Under the pieces are notes generated by a model. The model was not told the DNA's origin. It was given only the letters and a program-made list of their open reading frames with translations, and did not search any database. From Streptomyces lomondensis (GTDB taxonomy: Bacteria > Actinomycetota > Actinomycetes > Streptomycetales > Streptomycetaceae), in the NCBI RefSeq assembly GCF_014651035.1, contig NZ_BMWC01000017.1:1-64000 (forward strand): a stretch of DNA of 64,000 nt. The letters are read 5' to 3'. Shown here in pieces: positions 1 to 8,556 of the stretch; the stretch's first letter is position 1, and each line of letters begins with the position of its first letter. The position numbers and the translations under genes are program-made.

Positions 1-203
1 AGCATCATCAGCGTGGTGGTCTTGCCCGAACCGGAGGAGCCGAGGAAGGTGACGAACTCGCCCGCCGCGATCTCCATGTCCACGCCGTCGACGACCGTCG
101 TGCCGCTGTAGGACTTCCGCAGGCCCGTCACCGACAGCGACTTGCCGGTCAGCGAGGACCCCGGAGCGAGGGCGGAGGCGAGGAGTGTGGTCTGCTCAGG
201 CAT
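1..203 (-). CDS. ABC transporter ATPase, polyamine type (N-terminal part)
   Basis: Only the first 67 codons are in the window; the gene continues to the left. Reading leftward from the ATG at 203, the protein gives TGKSLSVTGLRKSYSGTTVV and then the Walker A motif GSSGSGKTTT close to the edge, which is typical of PotA/FbpC-type import ATPases. It should energise uptake of the ligand captured by the adjacent binding protein. Its start overlaps the 3' end of that gene by 8 bp, so the two are translationally coupled. Substrate class is inferred from the neighbour only. Confidence 0.85.
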   Translation of the reverse strand, partial: MPEQTTLLASALAPGSSLTGKSLSVTGLRKSYSGTTVVDGVDMEIAAGEFVTFLGSSGSGKTTTLMM

Positions 204-1296
204 CGGCCCACTCCTGCCAGCGCTTGATGACCGCCTCCTGGTTCTTGTCCCACCAGGCGACATCGGCGTCGAACCCGGTCTTCAGGCGCTCGGGCGAGGT
301 CGGCAGCGTGGCCAGGACGTCGTCGGAGAGCAGCTTGACGGCGCCGGGGACGACCGGGCCGCCCGTCGGGGAGAGCTTGGCGAACGCCGCCTGCACCTCG
401 GGACGCAGCGAGAAGTCGATCAGCTGGTAGGCGGCGTCCGTGTTGCCCGCGCCCTTCGGGATGCCCCAGCCGTTGGTCATCCGGCGGGCGCCGTTCCACT
501 GGTAGGCGACCGGCTGCCCCTGCTTGATCAGCTCATCCGCGCGGCCTCCCCACAGGCTGGTCGCCACAACCTCCTTGCGGCCCAGCAGGACCGCCGGCAG
601 GGCGCCGGTGTTCCAGAACTTCTTCACATCGCCGCGGATCCGCGACATCGACGCGAACGCCCGGTCCACATCCAGCGGGTACAGCTTGTCCAGCGGCACC
701 CCGTCGGCCAGCAGCGCGAACTCCAGCTCGGGAAGGTCGGCGTCCGCGCTCTGCAGGGACCGCGGACCGGGGAAGGCGTCCGGGTTCCAGAAGTCGGCCC
801 AGCTCTTCGGGGCGCGCTTCAGACTGTCCGTGCGGTAGGCCATCACGCTGGCCCACACGTTCTTGCCGACCGCGTGCTGCGGCAGCTGGACCTCCGGGAT
901 GCCGGCGCCCTTGACGTTCTTCAGCCGGTCGTAGTCCACCGGCTCCAGACACTCCAGGCGCTCCATCTTCTGGAAGATCAGCAGCGAGTTGTCCATCAGG
1001 TCGACCTGCGGGCGGCCCTGCCTGACCTGGGCGATGACCTGGGCCGACTGGTAGTTGACCGTGGTGACCGTGATGCCGGTCTCCTTGGTGAACGGCTCGT
1101 AGATCGCCTTGGTCAACGCGTCGCTGTAGGCGCCGCCGCTGTTGCTGACGACGAGCCGCTTCTTACCGCCGCCGCCCGAGGAGCCACGGCTTTCGCCGTT
1201 GCCCATCAGGGTGCCGCAGCCGGTCACTGCGGCGGCAGCGGCCACAGCACCTGCGGTGCGCAAGAGTGTTCTGCGGCCTATCCGGTTGGTTTCCAT
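196..1296 (-). CDS. Extracellular solute-binding protein, spermidine/putrescine type
   Basis: This 366-residue protein begins with a twin-arginine signal (GRRTLLRTAG) followed by an Ala-rich core and a lipobox ending at VTGCG near residue 27, so it is probably a Tat-exported lipoprotein. The mature part has the PotD-like layout (GGAYSDALTKA near residue 55, DLMDNSLL near 100, GWGIPKGAGN near 275). AGGAGG lies 8 bp before the ATG. It forms the ligand-capture subunit of the importer whose ATPase follows with an 8-bp overlap. The neighbouring amine oxidase and HAD hydrolase suggest an amine-containing ligand; the exact compound cannot be read from sequence. Confidence 0.85.
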   Translation of the reverse strand: METNRIGRRTLLRTAGAVAAAAAVTGCGTLMGNGESRGSSGGGGKKRLVVSNSGGAYSDALTKAIYEPFTKETGITVTTVNYQSAQVIAQVRQGRPQVDLMDNSLLIFQKMERLECLEPVDYDRLKNVKGAGIPEVQLPQHAVGKNVWASVMAYRTDSLKRAPKSWADFWNPDAFPGPRSLQSADADLPELEFALLADGVPLDKLYPLDVDRAFASMSRIRGDVKKFWNTGALPAVLLGRKEVVATSLWGGRADELIKQGQPVAYQWNGARRMTNGWGIPKGAGNTDAAYQLIDFSLRPEVQAAFAKLSPTGGPVVPGAVKLLSDDVLATLPTSPERLKTGFDADVAWWDKNQEAVIKRWQEWADA

Positions 1297-1357
1297 GACA
1301 GGGCCTCCTGGAGATCGTTGGGAGTACGGGGTGGGATCCGCGGGATGTGCGGCCCGG

Positions 1358-2041
1358 TCAGATGCCGAGCATCGTGTTGAGCTCGTCGAGGGACTTCACC
1401 GGCACGTAGTCGTAGCCGTGGGTCACCGGGTCGTAGCCGCGGTCCAGGAGGATCAGGTTGCGGAAGCCCATGTCGTGCATCGGCATCAGGTCGTAGCGGG
1501 TGTGCGAGGAGACGTGCACGAAGTCCTCGGGCGAGGCGTCGAGCTGGTCGAGCATGTACTCGAACGCGGCGTAGCGGGGCTTGTAGTAGCCGGCCCGCTC
1601 AGCGGTGAGGACGGCGTGGAAGTCCGCGCCGAGCCGGGGCACGCTCTCCTCCAGGAAGGAGTCGTCGGCGTTGGAGAGGATGACCAGCTTGTAGTTCTCG
1701 CCCATCTTCTTCAGCGGCTCCGGCACGTCCGCGTGGGGTCCCCAGCTGCGGACGCCGTCGGCGAAGCGCTTGCCCGCGTCCGGCGCGGCCTTCACACCCC
1801 ATTTGCGGCAGACCCGCTCGAAGGAGTCCTGGAGCACCTGCTCGTAGGGGTAGTACTCGCCGCGGACCTGGTCGTAGCGGTAGCCGCGGAACTCCCGGAC
1901 GAACTGGTCCCACTGCTCCGCGGGGATCTGGTCTCCGACGAGCTCACGCGTGATGGGGGTGATCGGGTACTCGATCAGCGTGCCGTAGCAGTCGAACGAG
2001 ACGTACTTCGGACGGAACTGCAACGAGGGAATCTTGCGCAT
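1358..2041 (-). CDS. Haloacid dehalogenase type II-like HAD hydrolase
   Basis: The 227-residue protein carries HAD motif I as SFDCYGTLIEYP, where the Asp is the nucleophile, motif II LSNADDSFL, and the motif III/IV region LLDRGYDP near the C-terminus. Length and motifs fit the L-2-haloacid dehalogenase branch, but many members act on phosphates or unknown carboxylates. It lies between the binding-protein gene and the FAD oxidase on the same strand with gaps of 61 and 72 bp, so it is probably co-transcribed and acts on the imported or oxidised amine. True dehalogenase activity is not established. Confidence 0.85.
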   Translation of the reverse strand: MRKIPSLQFRPKYVSFDCYGTLIEYPITPITRELVGDQIPAEQWDQFVREFRGYRYDQVRGEYYPYEQVLQDSFERVCRKWGVKAAPDAGKRFADGVRSWGPHADVPEPLKKMGENYKLVILSNADDSFLEESVPRLGADFHAVLTAERAGYYKPRYAAFEYMLDQLDASPEDFVHVSSHTRYDLMPMHDMGFRNLILLDRGYDPVTHGYDYVPVKSLDELNTMLGI

Positions 2042-2113
2042 GAAGGAACTCCACTCTGTGCTTCGGGAGACGGAACAGGGATCAGACGGGACAGCGGTCA
2101 GACGGGGCAGCGG

Positions 2114-3250
2114 TCAGACGGCGCGGGTGCCGGCCGGGGAGAGGAAGTCGACGGGGTGGTCCGTGGTGCCGTCGAGCGCCAGGTCGGCGGCGATCTCCCC
2201 CATCGCGGGCGAGAGCTTGAAGCCGCTGCCGGAGAATCCGGCCATGACGACGATGTCGTCCTCGCCGGGGAGATGACCGACGAGCGGGTTTCCGGAGTCG
2301 GTGTAGCCCTCCATGTAGACCGAGAGCCTGATGGGGTCGGGGTTCAGGTCGGGCATCAGCTCGCCGATGAGCTCGCGGAAGGTGGCGAGTTCCTCCGGGC
2401 GGACGGTGCGGTCGAGCCGTTCGGGGTCGGGTACCGGCAGATAGCGGGCGAGGGACAGGCCGAGCTTGACGGAGATGCCGTCGGGCGACGGGAGTCCGTA
2501 GCAGTCGTGGGGTGTGCTGCGTACGAAGGCGGGGGCGCCGCCCGCGAACCAGTCGTGGCGGGTGGGCAGGTGCCAGGAGCTGATCAGCCGGCGGATGTCG
2601 ACGGTCCGTGGGAGGTCCGGGAGCAGGGTGTTGATCCAGGGGCCCACGGTCACCACGGCGGCGTCCACGTGGTCCGTGCCGTGATCCGTGACGACGCGCA
2701 CCCCGCCGCCCGCCGCGGGGGCGATCTCCCGCACCGGGGTGTAGCGGTGCAGCCGGGCGCCCAGTTGCTCGGCGCGGGTGGCGGCGGCCTGGATCGACGC
2801 CTCGGGCCTGATGACGGCGCCCATCCGGTCGAGGACGGCGGTGTGTCCGTCCGGGAGGCGGTGCTGCGGGTAGCGGCGGGCGAGGTCCGCCCGGTCCAGG
2901 ACCTCGTGGTCCAGCCGGTGGGTGGCGCTGGAGGAGAGCAGGAGGCGCATGGACGGTGCGGTGGTCTCGCCCATCACCAGGCATCCGCTGCGGCGCCGGA
3001 GCGGGAGGCCCGTCTCGCGCTGGAGCCGGTCCCACATGCGGTCCGCGAGTCGCAGCAGCGGAATGTACCCGGGTTCGCCGAGGTGGGCGGCGCGGAAGAT
3101 GCGGGTCTCGCCCCCGGCCGCGCCGCGGTCGTGACCCGGGGCGTACCGGTCGTAGCCGATGACCTCGGCTCCGCGGGCGGCCAGTCGCCACATGGCCTGG
3201 CTGCCCATGCTGCCGGCACCGATCACGGCGACGCGCTTCGGGGTGCGCAT
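2114..3250 (-). CDS. FAD-dependent amine oxidase, sarcosine/N-methyltryptophan oxidase type
   Basis: The chosen ATG at 3250 gives 378 residues starting MRTPKRVAVIGAGSMGS, which places the dinucleotide-binding GxGxxG motif right at the N-terminus; AAAGGAG lies about 7 bp upstream. A longer frame reaches 3391 but adds non-conserved sequence. The C-terminal stretch GFSGSGFKLSPAMGEIAADL is the hallmark of MSOX/SoxA-like oxidases, where a Cys covalently binds FAD in many members; no Cys is seen at the usual place here, so flavin attachment may be non-covalent. It likely oxidises a secondary amine delivered by the neighbouring importer. Confidence 0.85.
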   Translation of the reverse strand: MRTPKRVAVIGAGSMGSQAMWRLAARGAEVIGYDRYAPGHDRGAAGGETRIFRAAHLGEPGYIPLLRLADRMWDRLQRETGLPLRRRSGCLVMGETTAPSMRLLLSSSATHRLDHEVLDRADLARRYPQHRLPDGHTAVLDRMGAVIRPEASIQAAATRAEQLGARLHRYTPVREIAPAAGGGVRVVTDHGTDHVDAAVVTVGPWINTLLPDLPRTVDIRRLISSWHLPTRHDWFAGGAPAFVRSTPHDCYGLPSPDGISVKLGLSLARYLPVPDPERLDRTVRPEELATFRELIGELMPDLNPDPIRLSVYMEGYTDSGNPLVGHLPGEDDIVVMAGFSGSGFKLSPAMGEIAADLALDGTTDHPVDFLSPAGTRAV

Positions 3251-3536
3251 GAGGTCGCTCCTTTCGCCGAGTGTGGCGGCCTGGGTGGCAGTCGTGTCCC
3301 CCAGCACCGTGCGGACACCGTGCGGACTCGTCCGGTTCGGGCCCTGCTGGGGATGGCGTTCACTCTCGTCCCGGCCGATCCCGCAGGTCAACGCACACTC
3401 TGTTCCGCGTTCGGAGCTTCTCGAGACGGTCTGTCGCAGCGGGTGGAGCGGCCCGCGGAATTAACGGCACCCCCCTTGCCACCGTGATGCCCCGGTGCGA
3501 AGGTGGCCCCCCACCCCTTGGCTGAAAGCACCTTCT

Positions 3537-5159
3537 ATGCCGCCGAAACGTCCTTCAACCGGGCACTTCCTCACCATTGCGGATGTTCTGCGCCTCCCTG
3601 TGCTCGTCGAAGGGCTGCCGCGCGTCCTGGCCGGTGAGTCACGGCTGAACCGTGCGGTGCGCTGGGTGCATGTCACCGAGCTGCTCAATCCCGCCGACTT
3701 CCTCGAGGGCGGCGAGCTGGTGCTGACGACCGGCATGCCGTACCCGGACGACGCCTCCAGGCTGCGCGACTACGTCGACCAGCTCGCCGACGTCGGCGCG
3801 GCCGGGCTGATCGTGGAGCTCGGTCACCGCTACCGGAAGGTGCCCGACGAGCTAGTCGCGGCCTGCCGTGCTCGTGAGGTGCCGCTGATCGAGCTCGCCC
3901 GTGGCGTCCGGTTCATCGACGTCACGCAGACGGTGCACGCCCTCATCCTCGACGCGCAGGGCGCGCTGCTGCGCCGCGGCCGGGACATCCAGGACATCTT
4001 CACCGCCCTGACGCTGCGGGGCGCGACTCCCGAGGAGCTGGTGCACACCACCGCGGAGCTCACCGGCGCCCCCGTGGTGCTGGAGGATCTCAACCATCGC
4101 GTGCTGATGTGCGAGTTGCTCGGCCGGCCGTACGAGCCGGTGGTGTCGGCCTGGTCCCGGCGGTCCCGGGCGGCGCCGACGCTGGAGAAGATCGCGCCGA
4201 GCGGTCCGGAGGGGTGGCTGATCGCGCCGGTGCAGGACCATCAGGGGCTGTGGGGGCGGCTGGTCCTGCTGGACAGCAGGCTGACCGGGGAGCCGGACCC
4301 GGAGCACGTCCTGGTGCTGGAGCGCGCGGCGGTCGCGCTGACCATGGCACGCCTGGCGGGACCGGCCTGGTGGGAGCGCCGGGCGCACCGCTCGGTGCTG
4401 CGGGACCTGTGCGAACAGCGTTTCCGCTCCCCCGCCGATGCCCGCGCCCGCGCCGAGGCGCTGGGGCTGCCGGCGTTCGGGCACCGCCTCTTCGCCGTGG
4501 TGATCCGCCACACGGAGACCGGCACCGAGAGCGAGCACCTCGACGAACGGATCGCGAAGGCCCTGGCGCAGACCGGTGTCCGCGCGCTGGTCGGCGAGAC
4601 GGCCCCGGGGCGGATCGGCGTCCTCCTCGCGCTGGCGCAGGCGAGCGCGTGGCAGCCGGCCGCCGAGCGCATCGGCCGGCTCGCCCGCGAGGAGCTCGGC
4701 CCGGAGGCCGTCGTCGCCGTCGGCCCCGGCGTGACCGACCTCTCCGGGATCGCCCGGTCGTGGCAGGAGGCCGAGCAGACGGCCGAGGCCATCACACCGG
4801 CGTCGCCTGAGCGGTGGTTCTACGTCCCCGCCGACGTCCGGCTACCGGAACTCCTGGGTGTGCTGCGGGAGGACACGCGCCTCCAGCGGTACGCGGAACG
4901 GCAGCTGACGCGGCTCGTCGAGCACGACGACCGCAACGGCGGCGACCTGCTCCCGGCGCTGCGCGCCTATCTGACGGCGGCGGGGAACAAGTCGGTCGCG
5001 GCGAAGCGGGCCGGCATGTCCCGGCAGGCGTTCTACCAGCGCCTCCACACCATCGAACGGCTCCTCGGCTGCGATCTGGAATCGGGCCTTCAGTGCACGT
5101 CCCTGCATGTCGCGGTGCTGGTCCTGGACGCGGGCGGGACAGCCGTCCCCGGCACGTGA
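3537..5159 (+). CDS. PucR-family transcriptional regulator
   Basis: The start at 3537 gives 540 residues. The N-terminal PucR domain (LTIADVLRLPVL...GGELVLTTG) covers about residues 10-130, a GGDEF-like middle region follows, and the C-terminal PucR HTH (LRAYLTAAGNKSVAAKRAGM) is near residue 490. PucR-type proteins sense amine or purine catabolites and control the adjacent catabolic genes. It is transcribed away from the oxidase-HAD-importer cluster across a 286-bp gap, which suggests it regulates that cluster. A 14-codon longer start at 3495 is possible. Confidence 0.88.
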   Translation: MPPKRPSTGHFLTIADVLRLPVLVEGLPRVLAGESRLNRAVRWVHVTELLNPADFLEGGELVLTTGMPYPDDASRLRDYVDQLADVGAAGLIVELGHRYRKVPDELVAACRAREVPLIELARGVRFIDVTQTVHALILDAQGALLRRGRDIQDIFTALTLRGATPEELVHTTAELTGAPVVLEDLNHRVLMCELLGRPYEPVVSAWSRRSRAAPTLEKIAPSGPEGWLIAPVQDHQGLWGRLVLLDSRLTGEPDPEHVLVLERAAVALTMARLAGPAWWERRAHRSVLRDLCEQRFRSPADARARAEALGLPAFGHRLFAVVIRHTETGTESEHLDERIAKALAQTGVRALVGETAPGRIGVLLALAQASAWQPAAERIGRLAREELGPEAVVAVGPGVTDLSGIARSWQEAEQTAEAITPASPERWFYVPADVRLPELLGVLREDTRLQRYAERQLTRLVEHDDRNGGDLLPALRAYLTAAGNKSVAAKRAGMSRQAFYQRLHTIERLLGCDLESGLQCTSLHVAVLVLDAGGTAVPGT

Positions 5160-5179
5160 CGGCCGGCGTCCGCCGGACG

Positions 5180-5204
5180 CAGGCCGCGCCACCGGCGCGG
5201 CCTG
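5180..5204. terminator. Bidirectional hairpin between convergent genes
   Basis: A perfect 11-bp stem, CAGGCCGCGCC and GGCGCGGCCTG with a 3-nt loop, sits between the ends of the PucR and MarR genes. It lacks a strong T-tract on either side, so termination is inferred from position and stem strength. Confidence 0.6.
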
Positions 5205-5208
5205 CCGG

Positions 5209-5691
5209 TCAGGTGTCGCGCAGGGCCTGCTGGATCTCGCTCAGCGCTCGGGTCATCCGTCCGTAGTCGTCAGGGGCCACCGGCGCGACGAAGCACTTCT
5301 CGACGACCTGCGCGTGGGCGGCGGCGGCCCGGAGGAACACCGTACGGCCGTGATCGGTAGCCTCCACCAGGACGCTTCTGCGGTCCTCCGGGGCCGGCAC
5401 GCGTCGCACCAGGCCGGCTTCCTCCATGCGGTCGATCAGGCGGGTGATGCCACCGCTGGTGAGCGTGAGGTCGTCGGCGAGCCGGCGCTGCGAGACCTCC
5501 TCGTCCGGCTGCCGGCAGAGCCTGATGAGGACCTCGAACATCGTGTGGCTGATCCCGCACTCCCGGCGCAGGACCGTGTCGATCCGCTGTTCCAGGCGGG
5601 TGGCGACCTTGATCAGCAGTCCGAAGTCGTGAACGAGCCGGCTGCCGGCGGCCCGGGTGGCTTCGTCGTCGTCTCGGTTCGATGTGTTCAC
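5209..5691 (-). CDS. MarR-family transcriptional regulator
   Basis: The 160-residue protein has a GTG start and the MarR winged-helix core: QRRLADDLTLTSGGITRLID as recognition region (about residues 70-90) and the wing DRRSVLVEATDHG (about 105-117). It is divergent from the PLP decarboxylase gene, 125 bp away, so it probably represses that gene or itself in response to an aromatic or acidic ligand. A direct repeat in the shared promoter region is a candidate binding site. Confidence 0.85.
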   Translation of the reverse strand: MNTSNRDDDEATRAAGSRLVHDFGLLIKVATRLEQRIDTVLRRECGISHTMFEVLIRLCRQPDEEVSQRRLADDLTLTSGGITRLIDRMEEAGLVRRVPAPEDRRSVLVEATDHGRTVFLRAAAAHAQVVEKCFVAPVAPDDYGRMTRALSEIQQALRDT

Positions 5692-5728
5692 CAGGCCGAC
5701 TTTACTGCGGTTTCACCTACTGCCGTCT

Positions 5729-5755
5729 CAATTACTGAGCAACCAATTGCTGAGC
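5729..5755. promoter_or_regulatory. Direct repeat in MarR/decarboxylase promoter region
   Basis: CAATTACTGAGC at 5729 is repeated as CAATTGCTGAGC at 5744, offset 15 bp with one mismatch, in an AT-rich island between the divergent genes. Binding by the MarR protein is inferred. Confidence 0.4.
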
Positions 5756-5816
5756 CGTCAACGAAATCCTATGGTGAGCCTCCACCACCTCAGCAACGCG
5801 GCAGAAAGGGAGATCA

Positions 5817-7181
5817 GTGGACCTCCAGCACTGGCTCGGCCGGGCCAACGACGCGATACAGGAGTGGGCCGACACCTTCGGGCCCTACGAGCGGCACCCG
5901 TCCCTCCTCGTCGAGGACGACCGCTTCGCCGCCCTCTTCGAGGAGTTCACCGGGCGGCTGACCGACAACTACCCCTTCTTCCACCCGAACTACGCGGGGC
6001 AGATGCTCAAGCCCCCGCACCCGGCGGCCGTGGTCGGCTACCTCACCGCCATGCTGATCAACCCCAACAACCACGCCCTGGACGGCGGCCCCGCCACCGC
6101 CCGCATGGAACGCGAGGCCGTCGCGCAGCTGGCCGCGATGTTCGGCTACGACACCCACCTCGGCCACCTCACCACCAGCGGCACGATCGCCAATCTCGAA
6201 GCCCTCTTCGTCGCCCGCGAGCTCCACCCCGGCCGCGGCGTGGCCTACAGCGCCGACGCGCACTACACCCACGGCCGCATGTGCCACGTCCTGGGCATGA
6301 AGGGGTACCCGATCCCGACGGACGACCGCGGCCGCATCAGCCTCGACGCGCTGGACGACGTCCTCCGGACGGGAGAAGTCGGCACGGTCGTCCTCACCGC
6401 CGGCACCACCGGTCTCGGGGCCATCGACCCGATCCACACCGCCCTGCCCCTCAGGGACCGCTACGGCGTCCGACTCCACGTCGACGCCGCCTACGGCGGT
6501 TTCTTCACCCTGCTGGCCGGCGCCGACGGCCCCGAAGGACTGCCGCCGGAGCCCTGGCGGGCGATCGCCCGGTGCGACTCGATCGTCGTCGACCCGCACA
6601 AGCACGGACTCCAGCCCTACGGCTGCGGCGCCGTCCTCTTCCGCGACCCCGAGGTGGGCCGCTTCTACCTCCACGACTCGCCGTACACCTACTTCACCTC
6701 CAGCGAACTCCATCTCGGGGAGATCAGCCTGGAGTGCTCACGCGCCGGTGCCTCGGCTGCCGCTCTGTGGCTCACCTTCCAGCTCCTCCCGCCCGCGCCC
6801 GAAGGTCTCGGCCGTGTGCTGGGGGCCGGGCGCCGGGCCGCCCTGCGGTGGTCCGAGCTGATCAGCGCGTCCGACGCGCTGGAGCTGTACCAGCGGCCCG
6901 AGTTGGACATCGTCAGCTACTTCCCCGCGGTGGAACCGGCCACCCTCACGGCCGTCGACGCGGCGTCGGCACGGGTCCTGGCGGACGGTATGACAGGTCC
7001 CGATCCGGTGTTCCTGAGCACCCTGAAGGCCGACCGCGAGGCGTTCACCGCACGCCACCCGAAGGTCGACGCGGACGCCGTCGGCGCGCGCGTCCTGCGC
7101 AGCGTCCTGATGAAGCCGGAATCAGAGCACCATGTGGAGCGCCTCCACGACCGGGTCGAACGCCTCACGCGGTCACGCTGA
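5817..7181 (+). CDS. PLP-dependent amino-acid decarboxylase (group II)
   Basis: The 454-residue protein starts with GTG after GAAAGGGAG. It has the group II decarboxylase fold: FFHPNYAGQM near residue 57, the glycine/threonine PLP-contact region LTTSGTIANLEAL near 120, HVDAAYGG near 220, and the Schiff-base lysine in VDPHKHGLQP at residue 262. Relatives act on aromatic amino acids, diaminobutyrate or glutamate; the substrate cannot be assigned. It stands between a divergent MarR gene and a convergent LysE-type exporter gene, suggesting amino-acid or amine homeostasis. Confidence 0.85.
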   Translation: MDLQHWLGRANDAIQEWADTFGPYERHPSLLVEDDRFAALFEEFTGRLTDNYPFFHPNYAGQMLKPPHPAAVVGYLTAMLINPNNHALDGGPATARMEREAVAQLAAMFGYDTHLGHLTTSGTIANLEALFVARELHPGRGVAYSADAHYTHGRMCHVLGMKGYPIPTDDRGRISLDALDDVLRTGEVGTVVLTAGTTGLGAIDPIHTALPLRDRYGVRLHVDAAYGGFFTLLAGADGPEGLPPEPWRAIARCDSIVVDPHKHGLQPYGCGAVLFRDPEVGRFYLHDSPYTYFTSSELHLGEISLECSRAGASAAALWLTFQLLPPAPEGLGRVLGAGRRAALRWSELISASDALELYQRPELDIVSYFPAVEPATLTAVDAASARVLADGMTGPDPVFLSTLKADREAFTARHPKVDADAVGARVLRSVLMKPESEHHVERLHDRVERLTRSR

Positions 7182-7221
7182 ACACCGCCGGGAGCCGCTG
7201 CCTTCCCGGACAGTCTCGCTG

Positions 7222-7845
7222 CTACGACTCGGTGGCCAGACGCACCCCCAGCCCGACCAGGAGCGCCCCGCAGACCTGTTCCATCCGGCGCCGGACGGAC
7301 TGCCGCTGGAGCACGCCTCCCACCCGTCCGGCCAGCCAGACCAACGGCAGGTACCAGATCAGGTCGACCACGGCCCAGATGACCGAGAAGGCGAGCAGCG
7401 TCGGAAGAACTGGGGCCCCGTCCGGCACGAACTGCGGCAGGAAGGACAGGGCGAACACGCCGGCCTTCGGATTGGCGACGTTGGTGACGAGGCCCTGCCA
7501 GTACGCCCGCCGCAGCGACACCGCGGTTGCTTCCGCCGGTGCCTGGTCCGGCCGGCCGGCTCGCCTCGCCTGCCACAGGGCACGTGCTCCCATCCACACC
7601 AGCACCGCGGCGCCGGCGATCCGGATGACGTCGTAGGCGACCTGCGAGGCCAGCAGCAGGGCGGACAGGCCGAAGGCCGCGGCGAGGCCCCACAGCAGCA
7701 CCCCGCTCTCGTTGCCCAGGACCGCGGCCGTGCCGGTCTTCCGGCCGTTCGCCACCGCTCGGCGCAGGATCACGACCGTGCTCGGCCCCGGGACCATGGC
7801 GATCAGGAAGGCCGCACCGACGAACGCAACGACGGAAGTCATCAT
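7222..7845 (-). CDS. LysE/RhtB-family amino-acid exporter
   Basis: Of a long open frame, only the part from 7845 (or 7842, a second ATG) shows family features: AFLIAMVPGPSTVVILRRAV at the N-terminus, the conserved Pro-Gly-Pro of LysE proteins, five to six hydrophobic helices, and NVANPKAGVFALSFLPQF near residue 130. Length of 206-207 residues is normal. It exports amino acids or related compounds through the inner membrane. It is convergent with the decarboxylase gene (40-bp gap). Confidence 0.85.
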   Translation of the reverse strand: MMTSVVAFVGAAFLIAMVPGPSTVVILRRAVANGRKTGTAAVLGNESGVLLWGLAAAFGLSALLLASQVAYDVIRIAGAAVLVWMGARALWQARRAGRPDQAPAEATAVSLRRAYWQGLVTNVANPKAGVFALSFLPQFVPDGAPVLPTLLAFSVIWAVVDLIWYLPLVWLAGRVGGVLQRQSVRRRMEQVCGALLVGLGVRLATES

Positions 7846-7943
7846 CGAGGCAGCATCGCCAAGCTTGCCGATGCCCCACAAGGGCGGGTTCTCGCCGCTG
7901 GGAAGGCGCGCAATCCGATGGACACGGCCCGGTACGGTGACCG

Positions 7944-8453
7944 ATGATCTCCGGCATGATCCGGGCCGCCACTGTGGACGACATCGCGGAGATCCGCGCG
8001 ATGATCCGCGAACTCGCCGAGTACGAACGGGCTGCCGAGCAGGCCCGGGCGACCGAGGAGCAGCTGCGCGAGGCGCTGTTCGGGGAACATCCCGCCGCGT
8101 ACGCCCTGATCGCCGAGGACGACGCGACGGGACAGGTCGTGGGCTATGCCCTGTGGTTCCCCCGCTTCTCGACCTGGACCGGCACGCGGGGCATGCACCT
8201 GGAGGACCTCTACGTACGGCCGCCCGCCCGAGGCGGAGGACACGGCAAGGCCCTGCTCGCCTCCCTGGCCGCGGTGTGTCGGCAGAACGGCTACGAGCGC
8301 TTCGAGTGGTGGGTCCTGGCCTGGAACGAACCGACGATCGACTTCTACAAGTCGCTCGGCGTGGAGCTGCTGGACGAGTGGACGGTGTGCCGGCTGAGCG
8401 GTGAACCCCTCCGGGAACTCGCCGCCCGGGCTCCGGCAATCGGCGGCCGCTGA
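7944..8453 (+). CDS. GNAT-family N-acetyltransferase
   Basis: The protein of up to 169 residues has MIRAATVDDIAEIRAMIREL at its N-terminus and acetyl-CoA motif A as LYVRPPARGGGHGKALL near residue 95, followed by WWVLAWNEPTIDFYKSLG, as in diamine N-acetyltransferase-like (SAT-type) members. The start could also be the ATG at 7956. It is divergent from the LysE exporter gene by 98 bp. A small amine substrate is plausible given the family and the neighbours. Confidence 0.82.
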   Translation: MISGMIRAATVDDIAEIRAMIRELAEYERAAEQARATEEQLREALFGEHPAAYALIAEDDATGQVVGYALWFPRFSTWTGTRGMHLEDLYVRPPARGGGHGKALLASLAAVCRQNGYERFEWWVLAWNEPTIDFYKSLGVELLDEWTVCRLSGEPLRELAARAPAIGGR

Positions 8454-8556
8454 GACCACGTCAGACGACTCCGGTCGCCTCACGGCATCACCGTGCGGCA
8501 GGCACTCCTGCGCTGACGGGACTGCCGGGCCGGTGGTGCCTTCGCACAGCTCGCCG

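Noticed and set aside
1142..3487. Plus-strand open frame of 781 codons
   Set aside because: It lies opposite the HAD and oxidase genes, has no family motif and shows the Val/Gly/Arg-rich composition of a GC-skewed antisense frame.
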